From Desulfovibrio sp. UBA2564 (lineage in GTDB: Bacteria; Desulfobacterota; Desulfovibrionia; Desulfovibrionales; Desulfovibrionaceae), in the NCBI GenBank assembly GCA_002340305.1, contig DDLU01000096.1, positions 1 to 19,282 of the forward strand: a stretch of DNA of 19,282 nt, in the 5' to 3' direction. Below the pieces are notes generated by a model, which saw only the letters and a program-made list of their open reading frames with translations, was not told the DNA's origin and did no database searches. A program made the position numbers and the translations under genes. Below are positions 6,272 through 14,507 of this stretch, piece by piece (the first letter of the stretch is position 1; every line of letters starts with the position of its first letter).

Positions 6272-8425
6272 GTGTATTACGCACATACGAAGGAGGGTGT
6301 TGATGAAGGTGAGTGGCAACTTCTTGATGATCATTTGAATGGTGTGGCAGAATTTGCATCTGGGTTTTCGGCTGTTTTCGGTGGTTCTGATTGGGGTTGT
6401 TTGGCCGGTAAATTCCATGACTACGGTAAGTTTAAACCGGATTTTCAGAAAAAAATTCATTCAAATTCAAATGCGGTAGTCGACCATAAAAGTATCGGTG
6501 CCAGATTGCTGTCTGACAGGCTCGGTCATGTCGGCAAATTGTTGTCTTTCTGCATAGCCGGACATCATGGCGGTTTGCCGGACTCATCACATGCGAATCT
6601 GGGCGAGTCTCTGGATGATATTTTGGAGAAAGCTCAACCTTATCTAAATTGTGTACCGGAAACTTCGTCTAAGCTAAATTCCGTAGAGCTTCCCTTTACT
6701 CCTACCTCTGCATTTCAATTGTCTTTTTTTACCCGTATGCTTTTTTCTGCACTTGTTGACGCAGATTTTCTGGATACTGAGCGATACATGAATCCTGAAA
6801 AGTTTTCCATGCGTGAAACAGGTCCTGACTTGGAAATTCTAAATGAGAGGCTTAACGAGGGGATTAGCAAATTTAAACCGGATACCCGTGTTAACAAGCT
6901 TCGCTGTGAAATTTTGGACCATTGCCTAGAAAGTGCAAACCTGAATCCCGGTCTTTTCACACTAACAGTGCCCACCGGAGGAGGAAAGACTCTCACCTCC
7001 ATGGCCTTCGCCCTGAAACATGCCCTGAAACATGGTATGCGCAGGGTTATCTACGTCATCCCCTACACCTCGATTATTGAGCAGAACGCCCGTGTTTTTA
7101 AGGAAATTTTCCCTCCCGGTTCTGTCATCGAGCATCATAGCAATTTTGATGACAGCAAGTTTAAGGATGAGGAGGAAATTCCTTTTGCCGGTCTTAGGCA
7201 TCGTCTTGCCTGTGAAAACTGGGATGCGCCAATAGTGGTGACAACCAATGTTCAGTTTTTCGAATCTCTTTTTGCTGCAAAGCCTTCACGCTGCCGAAAG
7301 CTCCATAATCTTGCCGGATCGGTCATAATTCTAGACGAAGCCCAGATGCTGCCTGTCGAATACCTTAAGCCGTGCATGCGTGTTCTTGAGGAGTTGGCCA
7401 CGAATTATAATTCCAGTGTTGTTCTCTGCACCGCCACCCAGCCTGCGCTGCAGAAATCTGAAAATTTTTCCGACGGTCTGGAAATAGCGGCAGAGCTTGC
7501 ACCGGCCCCGGACCGTATGCATAAGAAATTCAAACGCACAGAGCTGCAAGACAAAGGCGTTCTGTCCTTTGATGAAGTTGCGCAGGAAATTTGCGGGGCA
7601 GAGCAGGGCTTGTGCATTGTTAATACCAGAGCGCGTGCAGCGGAGTTGTTTTCCAAAATCAAAGATGAACCGGGAGCGGCACATTTGAGTGCATTGATGT
7701 GTCCGGCGCACCGCACGGAAGCCCTGACAGATATTCGTACTAAGCTTGCCTCCGGCAAACCTTGCCGTATTGTCAGCACCCAGCTTATTGAGGCCGGTGT
7801 TGATGTCAGCTTTCCCCTTGTCATCCGTGAGCTGTCCGGGCTTGATTCAATTGCCCAGGCAGCGGGAAGGTGCAACCGGGAAGGCGAACTGGCAGGGATG
7901 GGGCAGGTTTCAGTCTTTGAACCCGCTGAAGGGTTGCCCGGACCATTCCGGCAGGCAGCGGTCAATGCGCAAAATACATTGCGGCTGTATTCTGATGATC
8001 CATTCTCTCCGCAAGCAATGCATCATTTTTTTGCGGATACTTATTGGCTTAAAAGTGACCAGTTAGACAAAAAGAATGTGCTTGAAGATTTGAACAGTCC
8101 CCACGGGCAATGGGATTTCCGCACAGCTGCCAAAAAGTTCCGGCTTATTGAAAATGAAATGGTTCCTATCATTATCAAATTCAATGATAAGGCAGAGAAG
8201 CTGTTGCGTGATTTGGTTTTTACAGAATTCCCGGCAGCCATCCTGCGAAAACTACAGCATTTTACAGTTCAGGTTTACACGCATCAATTTGCCGCACTGA
8301 ACGATATGGGCGCAATTGAGATTGTGGATGAAAAGTATGCCGTGTTGGTGGATGAGAGTCTTTATGATTTTGAGGCTGGATTATCGGTTCCGGAAAATAT
8401 TTCGAATGACAACTTCATAGTTTAA
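6272..8425 (+). CDS. cas3: CRISPR-associated helicase-nuclease Cas3 (type I-C)
   Basis: A 717-residue HD nuclease-helicase fusion, the usual length for type I-C. HD domain: H21, H49-D50 (KFHDYGKF), H72 and H98-H99 (GHHGG), all metal ligands. Helicase: Walker A at 234-241 (PTGGGKTL), DEAQ at 355-358 (DEAH-box variant), TAT at about 387-389, and motifs V-VI in QLIEAGVDVSF and QAAGRCNREG. Cas3 is recruited by target-bound Cascade and unwinds and degrades the invading DNA 3' to 5'. The start is GTG 6272 with GAGGGGG 4 nt upstream; the overlapping ATG at 6270 is out of frame. It is the first gene of the operon, 16 nt before cas5c. Confidence 0.95.
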   Translation: MYYAHTKEGVDEGEWQLLDDHLNGVAEFASGFSAVFGGSDWGCLAGKFHDYGKFKPDFQKKIHSNSNAVVDHKSIGARLLSDRLGHVGKLLSFCIAGHHGGLPDSSHANLGESLDDILEKAQPYLNCVPETSSKLNSVELPFTPTSAFQLSFFTRMLFSALVDADFLDTERYMNPEKFSMRETGPDLEILNERLNEGISKFKPDTRVNKLRCEILDHCLESANLNPGLFTLTVPTGGGKTLTSMAFALKHALKHGMRRVIYVIPYTSIIEQNARVFKEIFPPGSVIEHHSNFDDSKFKDEEEIPFAGLRHRLACENWDAPIVVTTNVQFFESLFAAKPSRCRKLHNLAGSVIILDEAQMLPVEYLKPCMRVLEELATNYNSSVVLCTATQPALQKSENFSDGLEIAAELAPAPDRMHKKFKRTELQDKGVLSFDEVAQEICGAEQGLCIVNTRARAAELFSKIKDEPGAAHLSALMCPAHRTEALTDIRTKLASGKPCRIVSTQLIEAGVDVSFPLVIRELSGLDSIAQAAGRCNREGELAGMGQVSVFEPAEGLPGPFRQAAVNAQNTLRLYSDDPFSPQAMHHFFADTYWLKSDQLDKKNVLEDLNSPHGQWDFRTAAKKFRLIENEMVPIIIKFNDKAEKLLRDLVFTEFPAAILRKLQHFTVQVYTHQFAALNDMGAIEIVDEKYAVLVDESLYDFEAGLSVPENISNDNFIV

Positions 8426-8441
8426 ATCAATGGAGGTGTAT

Positions 8442-9095
8442 GTGGCTACAGGAGTTAAACTTAGGGTCTGGGGAGATTATGCATGCTTTACCCGCCCGGA
8501 AATGAAAGTGGAACGGGTGAGTTATGATGTCATGACTCCCTCTGCCGCCCGTGGTATTCTGGAAGCAATTTACTGGAAGCCGAGCATAAAGTGGGTGGTG
8601 GACAGAATCCATGTGCTTAAATCTGTCCGTTTTGACAATATTCGGCGAAATGAGGTCTCGGCAAAAATTCCGGTAAATGGAAAAACCGGGGTCGGTTCTG
8701 TCATGAAAAGCGGAAGAGGCAATCTGGGAATTTACGTGGAAGATGTTCGGCAACAGCGTGCGGCAATGATTCTGCGTGATGTTGATTACATTATTGAAGC
8801 CCGTTTTGAATATACCTCTAAAGAAGACCGTAATGACGGCAAGCATTTGGATATTTTCAACCGCCGCGTGGCAAAGGGGCAGTGTTTTCACCGTCCTTAT
8901 CTGGGCTGCCGGGAATTTGCTGCTGCTTTCGGCCCGGTTAAGGGAGAGGTCCCTGTTTCTGAGATTAAAGGTAAAACCGATCTTGGATGGATGCTGCACG
9001 ACATTGATTACAAAGCCGGCATGGCACCGGAATTTTTCCGTCCGGTCATGCAGAACGGGATCATCGAATGCTGTAACGGAGGTCTGTCCGCATGA
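8442..9095 (+). CDS. cas5c: Cas5c (Cas5d), crRNA-processing nuclease of type I-C Cascade
   Basis: A 217-residue RAMP protein. In type I-C, which lacks Cas6, Cas5c cuts the pre-crRNA at the repeat hairpin and stays bound to the 5' handle. Seen here are KLRVWGDYACF at the start of the first ferredoxin-like fold, the conserved SAARGILEAIYWKP block (Y44, candidate catalytic Tyr), and K134-H135 in GKHLDIFNRR, the likely Lys-His pair of the known Tyr-Lys-His triad. I choose GTG 8442 because GGAGG at 8432-8436 sits 5 nt before it; an ATG at 8430 would add four residues and overlap that site. The last 4 nt overlap cas8c (ATGA). Confidence 0.93.
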   Translation: MATGVKLRVWGDYACFTRPEMKVERVSYDVMTPSAARGILEAIYWKPSIKWVVDRIHVLKSVRFDNIRRNEVSAKIPVNGKTGVGSVMKSGRGNLGIYVEDVRQQRAAMILRDVDYIIEARFEYTSKEDRNDGKHLDIFNRRVAKGQCFHRPYLGCREFAAAFGPVKGEVPVSEIKGKTDLGWMLHDIDYKAGMAPEFFRPVMQNGIIECCNGGLSA

Positions 9096-10810
9096 TCTTG
9101 CAGACTCTTAATGATTATTACATTCGGATGGCTGATGATCCTGATGTGGATGTTCCGCCATTCGGGTTCGGCAAACAGGGAGTCCATTTCTGCCTGACAA
9201 TTGACCGTGAAGGCAATCTTGTGGGCGATCCTCTTGATCTGCGTGAGAACGGCAAGCCGGTTCGGATTGAAGTGCCGGGCCCTGTCGGCAGAAGTGGCAA
9301 CACGGTTCTTCCTAATTTTGTATGGGATAATACCGGGTATGTTCTGGGAATTGACGGCAAGGGCAAACCGGAGCGAACAGCAAAGACGCATGCGGGCTTT
9401 AAAGATTTGGCCTGCACTATACTGGAAGGTGTTGATGATGACGGCGTGCGTGCTCTGCTTTCTTTTTTAGAGAAATGGGAGCCGGAGCAAGCTGAAAATT
9501 TGAAAGGCTGGGACGAGATATTGGACAGTTTTCTTGTTTTCAGACTCGACGGTGAACGGGGGTTTCTTCATGAACGTCCTTCCCTACGCGAAGCATGGTC
9601 AAAGTATTTGGATAGCAAAGCGGGGACCAAAAAGGGGAAATGTCTGGTTACGGGTGAAGACGATGTCTCCATCCCAAACACCCATGCCAAGATTAAGGGC
9701 ATTCCCGGAGCGCAGACAGCCGGAGCTGCACTTGTGTCATTTAATATCGACTCCGCAGAATCTCTTGGAAAAAAGCAGAATCAGCTTTCGCCTATTTCCG
9801 AAAAAGCAGCCTTTGCCTACACCACGGCTTTAAACCATCTGCTGGCACCGGGAAGTCCCCGCAAGGTTCAAGTCGGTGATACAACCGTGCTGTTCTGGAC
9901 CGAAGCTCCAAAGGAGGTAGAAGGATTATTCGGTCTGGCCATGGGGGTCAGGGAATCCGAAGACACAGACCTTGCCAAGCGGCTTGGTGGACTGTTGTCT
10001 GCTCTGGCCTCAGGTAAACTTCCCCGGGAACTCGGTGAACCCGAAACCCCGTTTTATGTGCTGGGGCTATCACCCAATGCTGCGCGTATCTCAGTACGTT
10101 TCTGGCACGTTGGAACTGTTGGGGAAATGTTTTCGAACATCAGTGGACATTTCCAACGGATGTCGTTGTCTGGAAGGCCGCCGAACACCCCGGAAAATCC
10201 AAGTCCGTGGTGGATTCTGAGGGAGCTTGCCGCTCGGCAGGATTCCCGGAATATGTCGCCGCTTTTGAGTGGGCAGCTGTTTAAGTCTATTATCAGAAAC
10301 AGTCCTTATCCCATGACTCTGCTGACTGCAGCAATAGGAAGGATCAGGGCTGACAGGAATATCGGATATATCCGGGCCGGAATAATCAAGGCTGTTCTGG
10401 TTCGTAACTATCAACAGGAGATCAACATGGCTCTTGATAAGGAAAACGGTGAGATCGGGTATCGGCTGGGATGTCTTTTCGCCATTGTGGAGCGGATTCA
10501 GGAAGAGGCTGTTCCCGGCAGCAACGCAACAGTCAGGGATAGATTTTTTAGTTCTGCGTCAGCTACCCCGGCAAGGACGTTCCCTGTTATTTTACGCAAT
10601 GCCCAGAACGGCCTTGCCAAGATTCGCAAGGAAAAGCCCGGATACGCGGTGAATCTTGATAAATTAATTCAGGAAATACTTAGCGAAGTAGATTCACAGA
10701 AGGGTTTTCCTACGGCACTCAATCCGGAAAAACAGGGCCTGTTTATCATCGGTTACTATCAGCAAAGGCAGGATTTTTTCACACCCAAACAGACTGCCAC
10801 GGAGGCATAA
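9092..10810 (+). CDS. cas8c: Cas8c (Csd1), large subunit of type I-C Cascade
   Basis: A 572-residue Csd1 family protein, recognised from its start (MILQTLNDYYIRM), the VPPFGFGKQGVHF block and the C-terminal GYRLGCLFAIVERIQEEA and LFIIGYYQQRQDFF blocks. It recognises the PAM, helps open target DNA and recruits Cas3. It starts at the ATGA overlap with cas5c. The last 127 codons also form a separate reading unit, Cas11c, with its own ribosome site. No breaks are seen, so it looks fully intact. Confidence 0.95.
   Translation: MILQTLNDYYIRMADDPDVDVPPFGFGKQGVHFCLTIDREGNLVGDPLDLRENGKPVRIEVPGPVGRSGNTVLPNFVWDNTGYVLGIDGKGKPERTAKTHAGFKDLACTILEGVDDDGVRALLSFLEKWEPEQAENLKGWDEILDSFLVFRLDGERGFLHERPSLREAWSKYLDSKAGTKKGKCLVTGEDDVSIPNTHAKIKGIPGAQTAGAALVSFNIDSAESLGKKQNQLSPISEKAAFAYTTALNHLLAPGSPRKVQVGDTTVLFWTEAPKEVEGLFGLAMGVRESEDTDLAKRLGGLLSALASGKLPRELGEPETPFYVLGLSPNAARISVRFWHVGTVGEMFSNISGHFQRMSLSGRPPNTPENPSPWWILRELAARQDSRNMSPLLSGQLFKSIIRNSPYPMTLLTAAIGRIRADRNIGYIRAGIIKAVLVRNYQQEINMALDKENGEIGYRLGCLFAIVERIQEEAVPGSNATVRDRFFSSASATPARTFPVILRNAQNGLAKIRKEKPGYAVNLDKLIQEILSEVDSQKGFPTALNPEKQGLFIIGYYQQRQDFFTPKQTATEA
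10427..10810 (+). CDS. cas11c: Cas11c small subunit, internal start within cas8c
   Basis: An in-frame ATG at codon 446 of cas8c (MALDKENGEIGYRLG) is preceded by AGGAG at 10416-10420, 6 nt away, an ideal spacing. Translation from it gives 127 residues, mostly helical, ending at the shared stop. Type I-C systems, including that of D. vulgaris, are known to make the small subunit Cas11c by internal initiation in cas8c; it lines the Cascade belly and steadies the R-loop. The sequence shows the ribosome site directly; expression is inferred from the family. Confidence 0.75.
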   Translation: MALDKENGEIGYRLGCLFAIVERIQEEAVPGSNATVRDRFFSSASATPARTFPVILRNAQNGLAKIRKEKPGYAVNLDKLIQEILSEVDSQKGFPTALNPEKQGLFIIGYYQQRQDFFTPKQTATEA

Positions 10811-10813
10811 ATC

Positions 10814-11692
10814 ATGAGCGCAATCAGCAATCGTTACGAATTTGTATATCTTTTTGATGTTGAAAACGGAAACCCTAACGGCGATCCGGATGCCGGAAAC
10901 CTGCCCAGAGTTGATCCTGAAACAGGACATGGCCTTGTTACTGATGTCTGCCTGAAACGGAAAATCAGAAACTTTGTGGACATCGCCAAATCCGGAGAAG
11001 AGGGTTATAAAATCTACGTAGCTGAAAAGGGAGTACTTACTTTAACCCGTGAACCTGCTTACAAAACAGCGGAAGTTAAAGAACTCAAGAAACCGGATGA
11101 AAAGATTACCGCAGCGCGTAAATGGATGTGCGATAATTTTTTTGATGTTCGTACCTTCGGGGCAGTCATGTCCGCAAAGGAAAATAATTGCGGACAGGTT
11201 CGCGGTCCGGTGCAGCTTACCTTTGCTAAAAGCATAGAGCCGATCATGCCTTCCGAAATCAGCATTACCAGAATGGCTGTGGAGACCGAAAAGGAATCCA
11301 AAGCGCAGGATGGCGGCAACCGTACCATGGGCCGTAAATTTATAGTCCCCTATGCGCTGTACCGTGCCGAAGGCTACATCTCCGCCCATCTTGCTGACGG
11401 TGATAAGGGAACCGGTTTTTCCGAAAGCGACCTTGAACTGCTTTGGCAATCCCTTGTTAATATGTTCGACCATGACCATTCCGCAGCCAGAGGGAAAATG
11501 AACGCCCGGGGGCTGGTTGTTTTTAAGCATGAAACCAAGCTGGGAAATGCTCCGGCACACAAGTTGTTTGAAGCTGTTTCAGTTGAACCCAATAGTAACA
11601 CTGATGGACCGGCAAGGGCTTTTTCCGATTATACTGTAACGGTTGATGAATCGGCAGTTCCTGAAGGTGTTGAGTTGGATATTAAGTTCTAG
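10814..11692 (+). CDS. cas7c: Cas7c (Csd2), crRNA-backbone subunit of type I-C Cascade
   Basis: A 292-residue Csd2 family protein. It opens with NRYEFVYLFDVENGNPNGDPD, the first RRM strand and Gly/Asn-rich loop typical of Csd2. It also has RTFGAVMSAKENNCGQVRGP and the QDGGNRTMGRKFIVPYALYR block. Several copies polymerise along the crRNA spacer. GGAGG at 10801-10805, inside the end of cas8c, gives the ribosome site for ATG 10814. The stop is 2 nt before cas4. Confidence 0.95.
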   Translation: MSAISNRYEFVYLFDVENGNPNGDPDAGNLPRVDPETGHGLVTDVCLKRKIRNFVDIAKSGEEGYKIYVAEKGVLTLTREPAYKTAEVKELKKPDEKITAARKWMCDNFFDVRTFGAVMSAKENNCGQVRGPVQLTFAKSIEPIMPSEISITRMAVETEKESKAQDGGNRTMGRKFIVPYALYRAEGYISAHLADGDKGTGFSESDLELLWQSLVNMFDHDHSAARGKMNARGLVVFKHETKLGNAPAHKLFEAVSVEPNSNTDGPARAFSDYTVTVDESAVPEGVELDIKF

Positions 11693-11694
11693 CT

Positions 11695-12309
11695 ATGTCC
11701 GAATTATTGCCCCTTTCCGCATTGCAGCACTATCTGTTCTGTCCGCGCCAATGCGCCCTTATCCATGTTGAAAAGGTCTGGGTTGAGAACAGGTTTACTG
11801 TGGAAGGCAGAATTATGCACCGGCGCGTTGACTCCGAAAAACGGGGAAGGCGCGCCGGGGCAGATCAGGATTTATCCGTACCCCTTAAGAGTGAGCGGTT
11901 GGGTTTATACGGTATTGCCGATGTAGTGGAAATAGTTCCCGGACCGGACGGAAGGGAAATCCTGTATCCGGTGGAATACAAAAGGGGCAGCCCCAAGATT
12001 TTGGATTGGGATCGCGTCCAGCTTTGTGCGCAGGCTCTTTGTCTTGAAGAAATGCTGGGGGAGTCAGTCCCGGAAGGCGCCATTTTTTATGGCAAGCCTC
12101 GCCGTAGAGAAGTTGTTATTTTCAACGACAAGCTTAAGTTGCTGGTAAAAGAAACGGCTATGGAACTTCATCAAATGATGGCCGAAGCCCGGACTCCTCC
12201 GCCTGTCAAAGATAAGAAATGCCGTTCATGTTCGCTGGCCGGAGAATGCATGCCCGGACTCGGGAATACAAAAGTAGAGTCATATTTATTGAGTGCTCTT
12301 AAAGAATAG
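11695..12309 (+). CDS. cas4: Cas4, Fe-S exonuclease for spacer acquisition
   Basis: A 204-residue RecB-like nuclease. Cluster cysteines are one of C16/C20 (FCPRQC) with C176, C179 and C185 (CRSC and ECMPG). The nuclease core shows D76 (GIADVVE), E94-x-K96 (PVEYKRG) and Q109 (RVQLCAQA). In type I-C, Cas4 works with Cas1-Cas2 to trim prespacers and set their PAM end and orientation. It starts 2 nt after the cas7c stop. Complete, with no missing residues seen. Confidence 0.94.
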   Translation: MSELLPLSALQHYLFCPRQCALIHVEKVWVENRFTVEGRIMHRRVDSEKRGRRAGADQDLSVPLKSERLGLYGIADVVEIVPGPDGREILYPVEYKRGSPKILDWDRVQLCAQALCLEEMLGESVPEGAIFYGKPRRREVVIFNDKLKLLVKETAMELHQMMAEARTPPPVKDKKCRSCSLAGECMPGLGNTKVESYLLSALKE

Positions 12310-12318
12310 GAATAAATT

Positions 12319-13350
12319 TTGAAAAAATTACTCAACACTCTTTATGTGACTACGCAGGGCAGTTACCTATCCAAGGATGGCGAATGCATTGTTGTCCGTT
12401 CGGAAGACGGGGGTAAAAGGAAATTCCCTGTTCATGTTTTGGATGGTGTCGTCTGTTTCGGTAATGTCCTGTGCAGCCCTTTCTTGCTTGGTCATTGTGC
12501 AGACAGCGGACTTTCTGTGTCTTTTCTGACAGAGAACGGGCGTTTTCTGGCAGAAGTAAAAGGTCCGCAAAGTGGGAATGTATTGCTGCGCCGTGAGCAG
12601 TATCGGCGGGCAGATGATCCTGCGCAGACTTCTGCGATGGCTCGCAGCTTTTTAATAGGCAAGACGGTTAATTCAAGGGCCGTATTGCGCAGGGGGCTGC
12701 GTGATCACGGGGAGCGTATAGATTCAGGCCGTCTTGAGAATGCGGCTCTTGAACTGGATTCCTATGCAAAAAGATTGAGTAACCCCTTGGAACTTGAAGA
12801 AGCTCGCGGTCTGGAGGGTAGAGCCGCCAATGTCTACTTTAATGTTTTTAATGAATTGATTTTGAAAAAAGATGGAGAGTTCTCCTTTACAGGTCGCAAT
12901 CGTCGACCTCCGCTGGATAAGGTGAATTGTTTGTTGTCCTTTGTTTACACTCTTTTGGCCCATGATGTGCGCTCTGCCCTTGAGGCTGCCGGACTTGATC
13001 CGCAAGTTGGTTTTTTACATCGCGACCGTCCGGGCAGGCCGGGGTTGGCTTTGGATATGATGGAGGAGTTTCGTTCATTTATGGCTGACAGAATCGTCTT
13101 GACGCTTATTAATCGCGGTGAAGTCAGCAGCAAGGGGTTTTCTGTAAAGGAAAGTGGTGCTGTGCTTATGGATGATGATACGCGCAAAACTGTGTTGCAG
13201 GCTTGGCAGAAACGCAAAAGCGATATTGTCCTGCATCCTTACATCAAAGAGAAAATTCCATTGGGGATTGCTTTTCATGTGCAGGCAAAACTTCTGGCCC
13301 GATATCTGCGAAACGATCTTGACGGGTATCCACCATTTTTTTGGAAGTGA
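12319..13350 (+). CDS. cas1: Cas1 integrase of CRISPR adaptation
   Basis: A 343-residue Cas1 of the I-C group. Metal ligands are E166 (GLEGRAA), H234 (GFLHRDRPG) and the acidic group at 246-250 (DMMEEFR). The start is TTG 12319, giving MKKLLNTLYVTTQGSYL, the normal Cas1 N-terminus; AGGA lies 7 nt upstream and no ATG or GTG is suitable. With Cas2 it inserts new spacers at the leader end of the array. The stop is 3 nt from cas2. Confidence 0.95.
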   Translation: MKKLLNTLYVTTQGSYLSKDGECIVVRSEDGGKRKFPVHVLDGVVCFGNVLCSPFLLGHCADSGLSVSFLTENGRFLAEVKGPQSGNVLLRREQYRRADDPAQTSAMARSFLIGKTVNSRAVLRRGLRDHGERIDSGRLENAALELDSYAKRLSNPLELEEARGLEGRAANVYFNVFNELILKKDGEFSFTGRNRRPPLDKVNCLLSFVYTLLAHDVRSALEAAGLDPQVGFLHRDRPGRPGLALDMMEEFRSFMADRIVLTLINRGEVSSKGFSVKESGAVLMDDDTRKTVLQAWQKRKSDIVLHPYIKEKIPLGIAFHVQAKLLARYLRNDLDGYPPFFWK

Positions 13351-13353
13351 TTT

Positions 13354-13647
13354 ATGCTTGTACTGGTTAGCTATGATGTGAGTTTCGAAGATGAAGGGGG
13401 CAAAAGACGGTTGCGCCGTATTGCCAAGGTCTGTGAGAACTACGGGCAGAGGGTTCAGTATTCGGTTTTCGAGTGTGTTGTCGATCCCGGACAATGGGCA
13501 AATTTGCGTCAAAAGTTGTTGGATGAGTATGAAGAGGACAGCGACAGTTTGCGGTTTTATTTTTTAGGAAAAAACTGGCAGCGTAGGGTGGAAAACCATG
13601 GAGTTGGGCAAGGATATGACCCTGAAAATGATGTGTTGATTTTATAG
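13354..13647 (+). CDS. cas2: Cas2, structural partner of Cas1
   Basis: A 97-residue ferredoxin-like protein beginning MLVLVSYDVSFEDE, with the conserved Asp of strand 1 (YDV), the GQRVQYSVFEC block of strands 2-3 and a short C-terminal tail that binds Cas1. The length is normal for I-C. It is the last gene of the operon and is followed by the CRISPR leader. Confidence 0.95.
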   Translation: MLVLVSYDVSFEDEGGKRRLRRIAKVCENYGQRVQYSVFECVVDPGQWANLRQKLLDEYEEDSDSLRFYFLGKNWQRRVENHGVGQGYDPENDVLIL

Positions 13648-13826
13648 AATGCGAACCCTAAGCAGAACAGAAAATTCCGGCATGTTCGCACTTGTGAAAA
13701 AGACATATTATTTAAGTATATTCTCGCTGATCGGCCCTGCCTGATAAGTATAGAAAAAGTATTTTTTAAAGGGTTCGCGAAATCTATTTTGTGAGCCCTT
13801 TAAAATAATGGCTTGAGAAAGCCACA
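13648..13826 (+). promoter_or_regulatory. CRISPR leader with strong hairpin
   Basis: A 179-bp AT-rich non-coding stretch between cas2 and the first repeat. The distal repeat of the array is degenerate, which puts the leader on this side. It holds a 20-pair inverted repeat, arms 13764-13783 and 13786-13805 (17 Watson-Crick and 3 G-U pairs), ending 21 nt before repeat 1. In addition GCGAACCCT at 13651-13659 is the exact inverse complement of AGGGTTCGC at 13770-13778. The array promoter and Cas1-Cas2 recognition sites should be here, but I cannot point to a convincing -35/-10. Confidence 0.6.
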
Positions 13827-14188
13827 GTCGCTCCCCCTGCGGGAGCGTGGATTGAAACTCCACAAAAGTTAAAGAATTAGTTTAAGCGTAGGTCGCTCCC
13901 CCTGCGGGAGCGTGGATTGAAACCTCTGTATTGCGGTTACAGGCTGCGGGAAGAATGGGTCGCTCCCCCTGCGGGAGCGTGGATTGAAACCATGCCATAT
14001 TTAAAAGGGTCTGTGCCTTGGTCCGTCGCTCCCCCTGCGGGAGCGTGGATTGAAACTCAGTCCTCTGAGGATGGGAGACATGAATTTGTTGTCGCTCCCC
14101 CTGCGGGAGCGTGGATTGAAACCCGGGTAGAAGAAGCAAAAGGCCGCGGTGAAAAAGTCGCTCCCCCCGCGGGAGCGTGGATTGAAAT
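13827..14188 (+). CRISPR. Type I-C CRISPR array, 6 repeats and 5 spacers
   Basis: Six 32-bp repeats begin at 13827, 13892, 13959, 14025, 14091 and 14157. Each holds CGCTCCC and GGGAGCG arms around CCTGC, a 7-bp crRNA hairpin, and ends GTGGATTGAAAC, as in the Dvulg/I-C family. Repeats 1-5 are identical; repeat 6 differs at position 12 (T to C) and position 32 (C to T), marking the old, leader-distal end. The five spacers are 33, 35, 34, 34 and 34 bp and all different. I saw no spacer match elsewhere in this window by eye. The array is co-directional with the cas genes. Confidence 0.97.
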
Positions 14189-14387
14189 TGCCGTTTCTGG
14201 ACGGGAAGCTTAGATTCGAGTCCGGGCCATTGTGCGCCTCAAAGCGGTGGGAGAGCCGGGGCATGCTCTGGAGATGGGAAATGGTTCCGAAGGTGTATTT
14301 GATTGTGGATGTGCCCCGTTTTTATTGAGCAGGGCGGTTTTGATATTTTAAGAAATCTAGAGTGCTTTCGGGTAGTAGAGAAGAGAT

Positions 14388-14461
14388 AGCACTGTAGCCC
14401 TCACAGTGAGTTGAGGACTACAGTGCTGGAAGTTCACGGTGTAGTGTTGAGCGGGAACTTC
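14388..14461. terminator. Two hairpins between the CRISPR array and ackA
   Basis: The first has arms AGCACTGTAG..CTCA (14388-14403) and 14412-14427, pairing at 15 of 16 positions around an 8-nt loop. The second has arms GAAGTTC (14429-14435) and GAACTTC (14455-14461). Neither has a strong T-tract. They lie downstream of both the array (+) and ackA (-), so a two-way terminator region is the likely role. The rest of the 319-bp gap 14189-14507 shows no gene that I can support; a short stem GCCTAA/TTAGGC (14491-14513) overlaps the ackA stop codon. Confidence 0.45.
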
Positions 14462-14507
14462 ACTTTTAGGAGGTGTATATCTTACCAAAGGCCTAAGGGG
14501 TTATTTT

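Noticed and set aside
8430..8441. ATG 8430 as the start of cas5c
   Set aside because: It lies on the Shine-Dalgarno GGAGG itself, which is ideally spaced for GTG 8442.
14195..14260. A tRNA-like stretch after the array (ATTCGAGTCCGGGCC)
   Set aside because: It resembles a T-arm only; no acceptor, D or anticodon arms can be formed around it.
13882..14264. Three open frames on both strands with repeated peptides such as APPAGAWIET
   Set aside because: They are read-through of the CRISPR repeats; the 'repeat protein' period equals repeat plus spacer, and there is no ribosome site.
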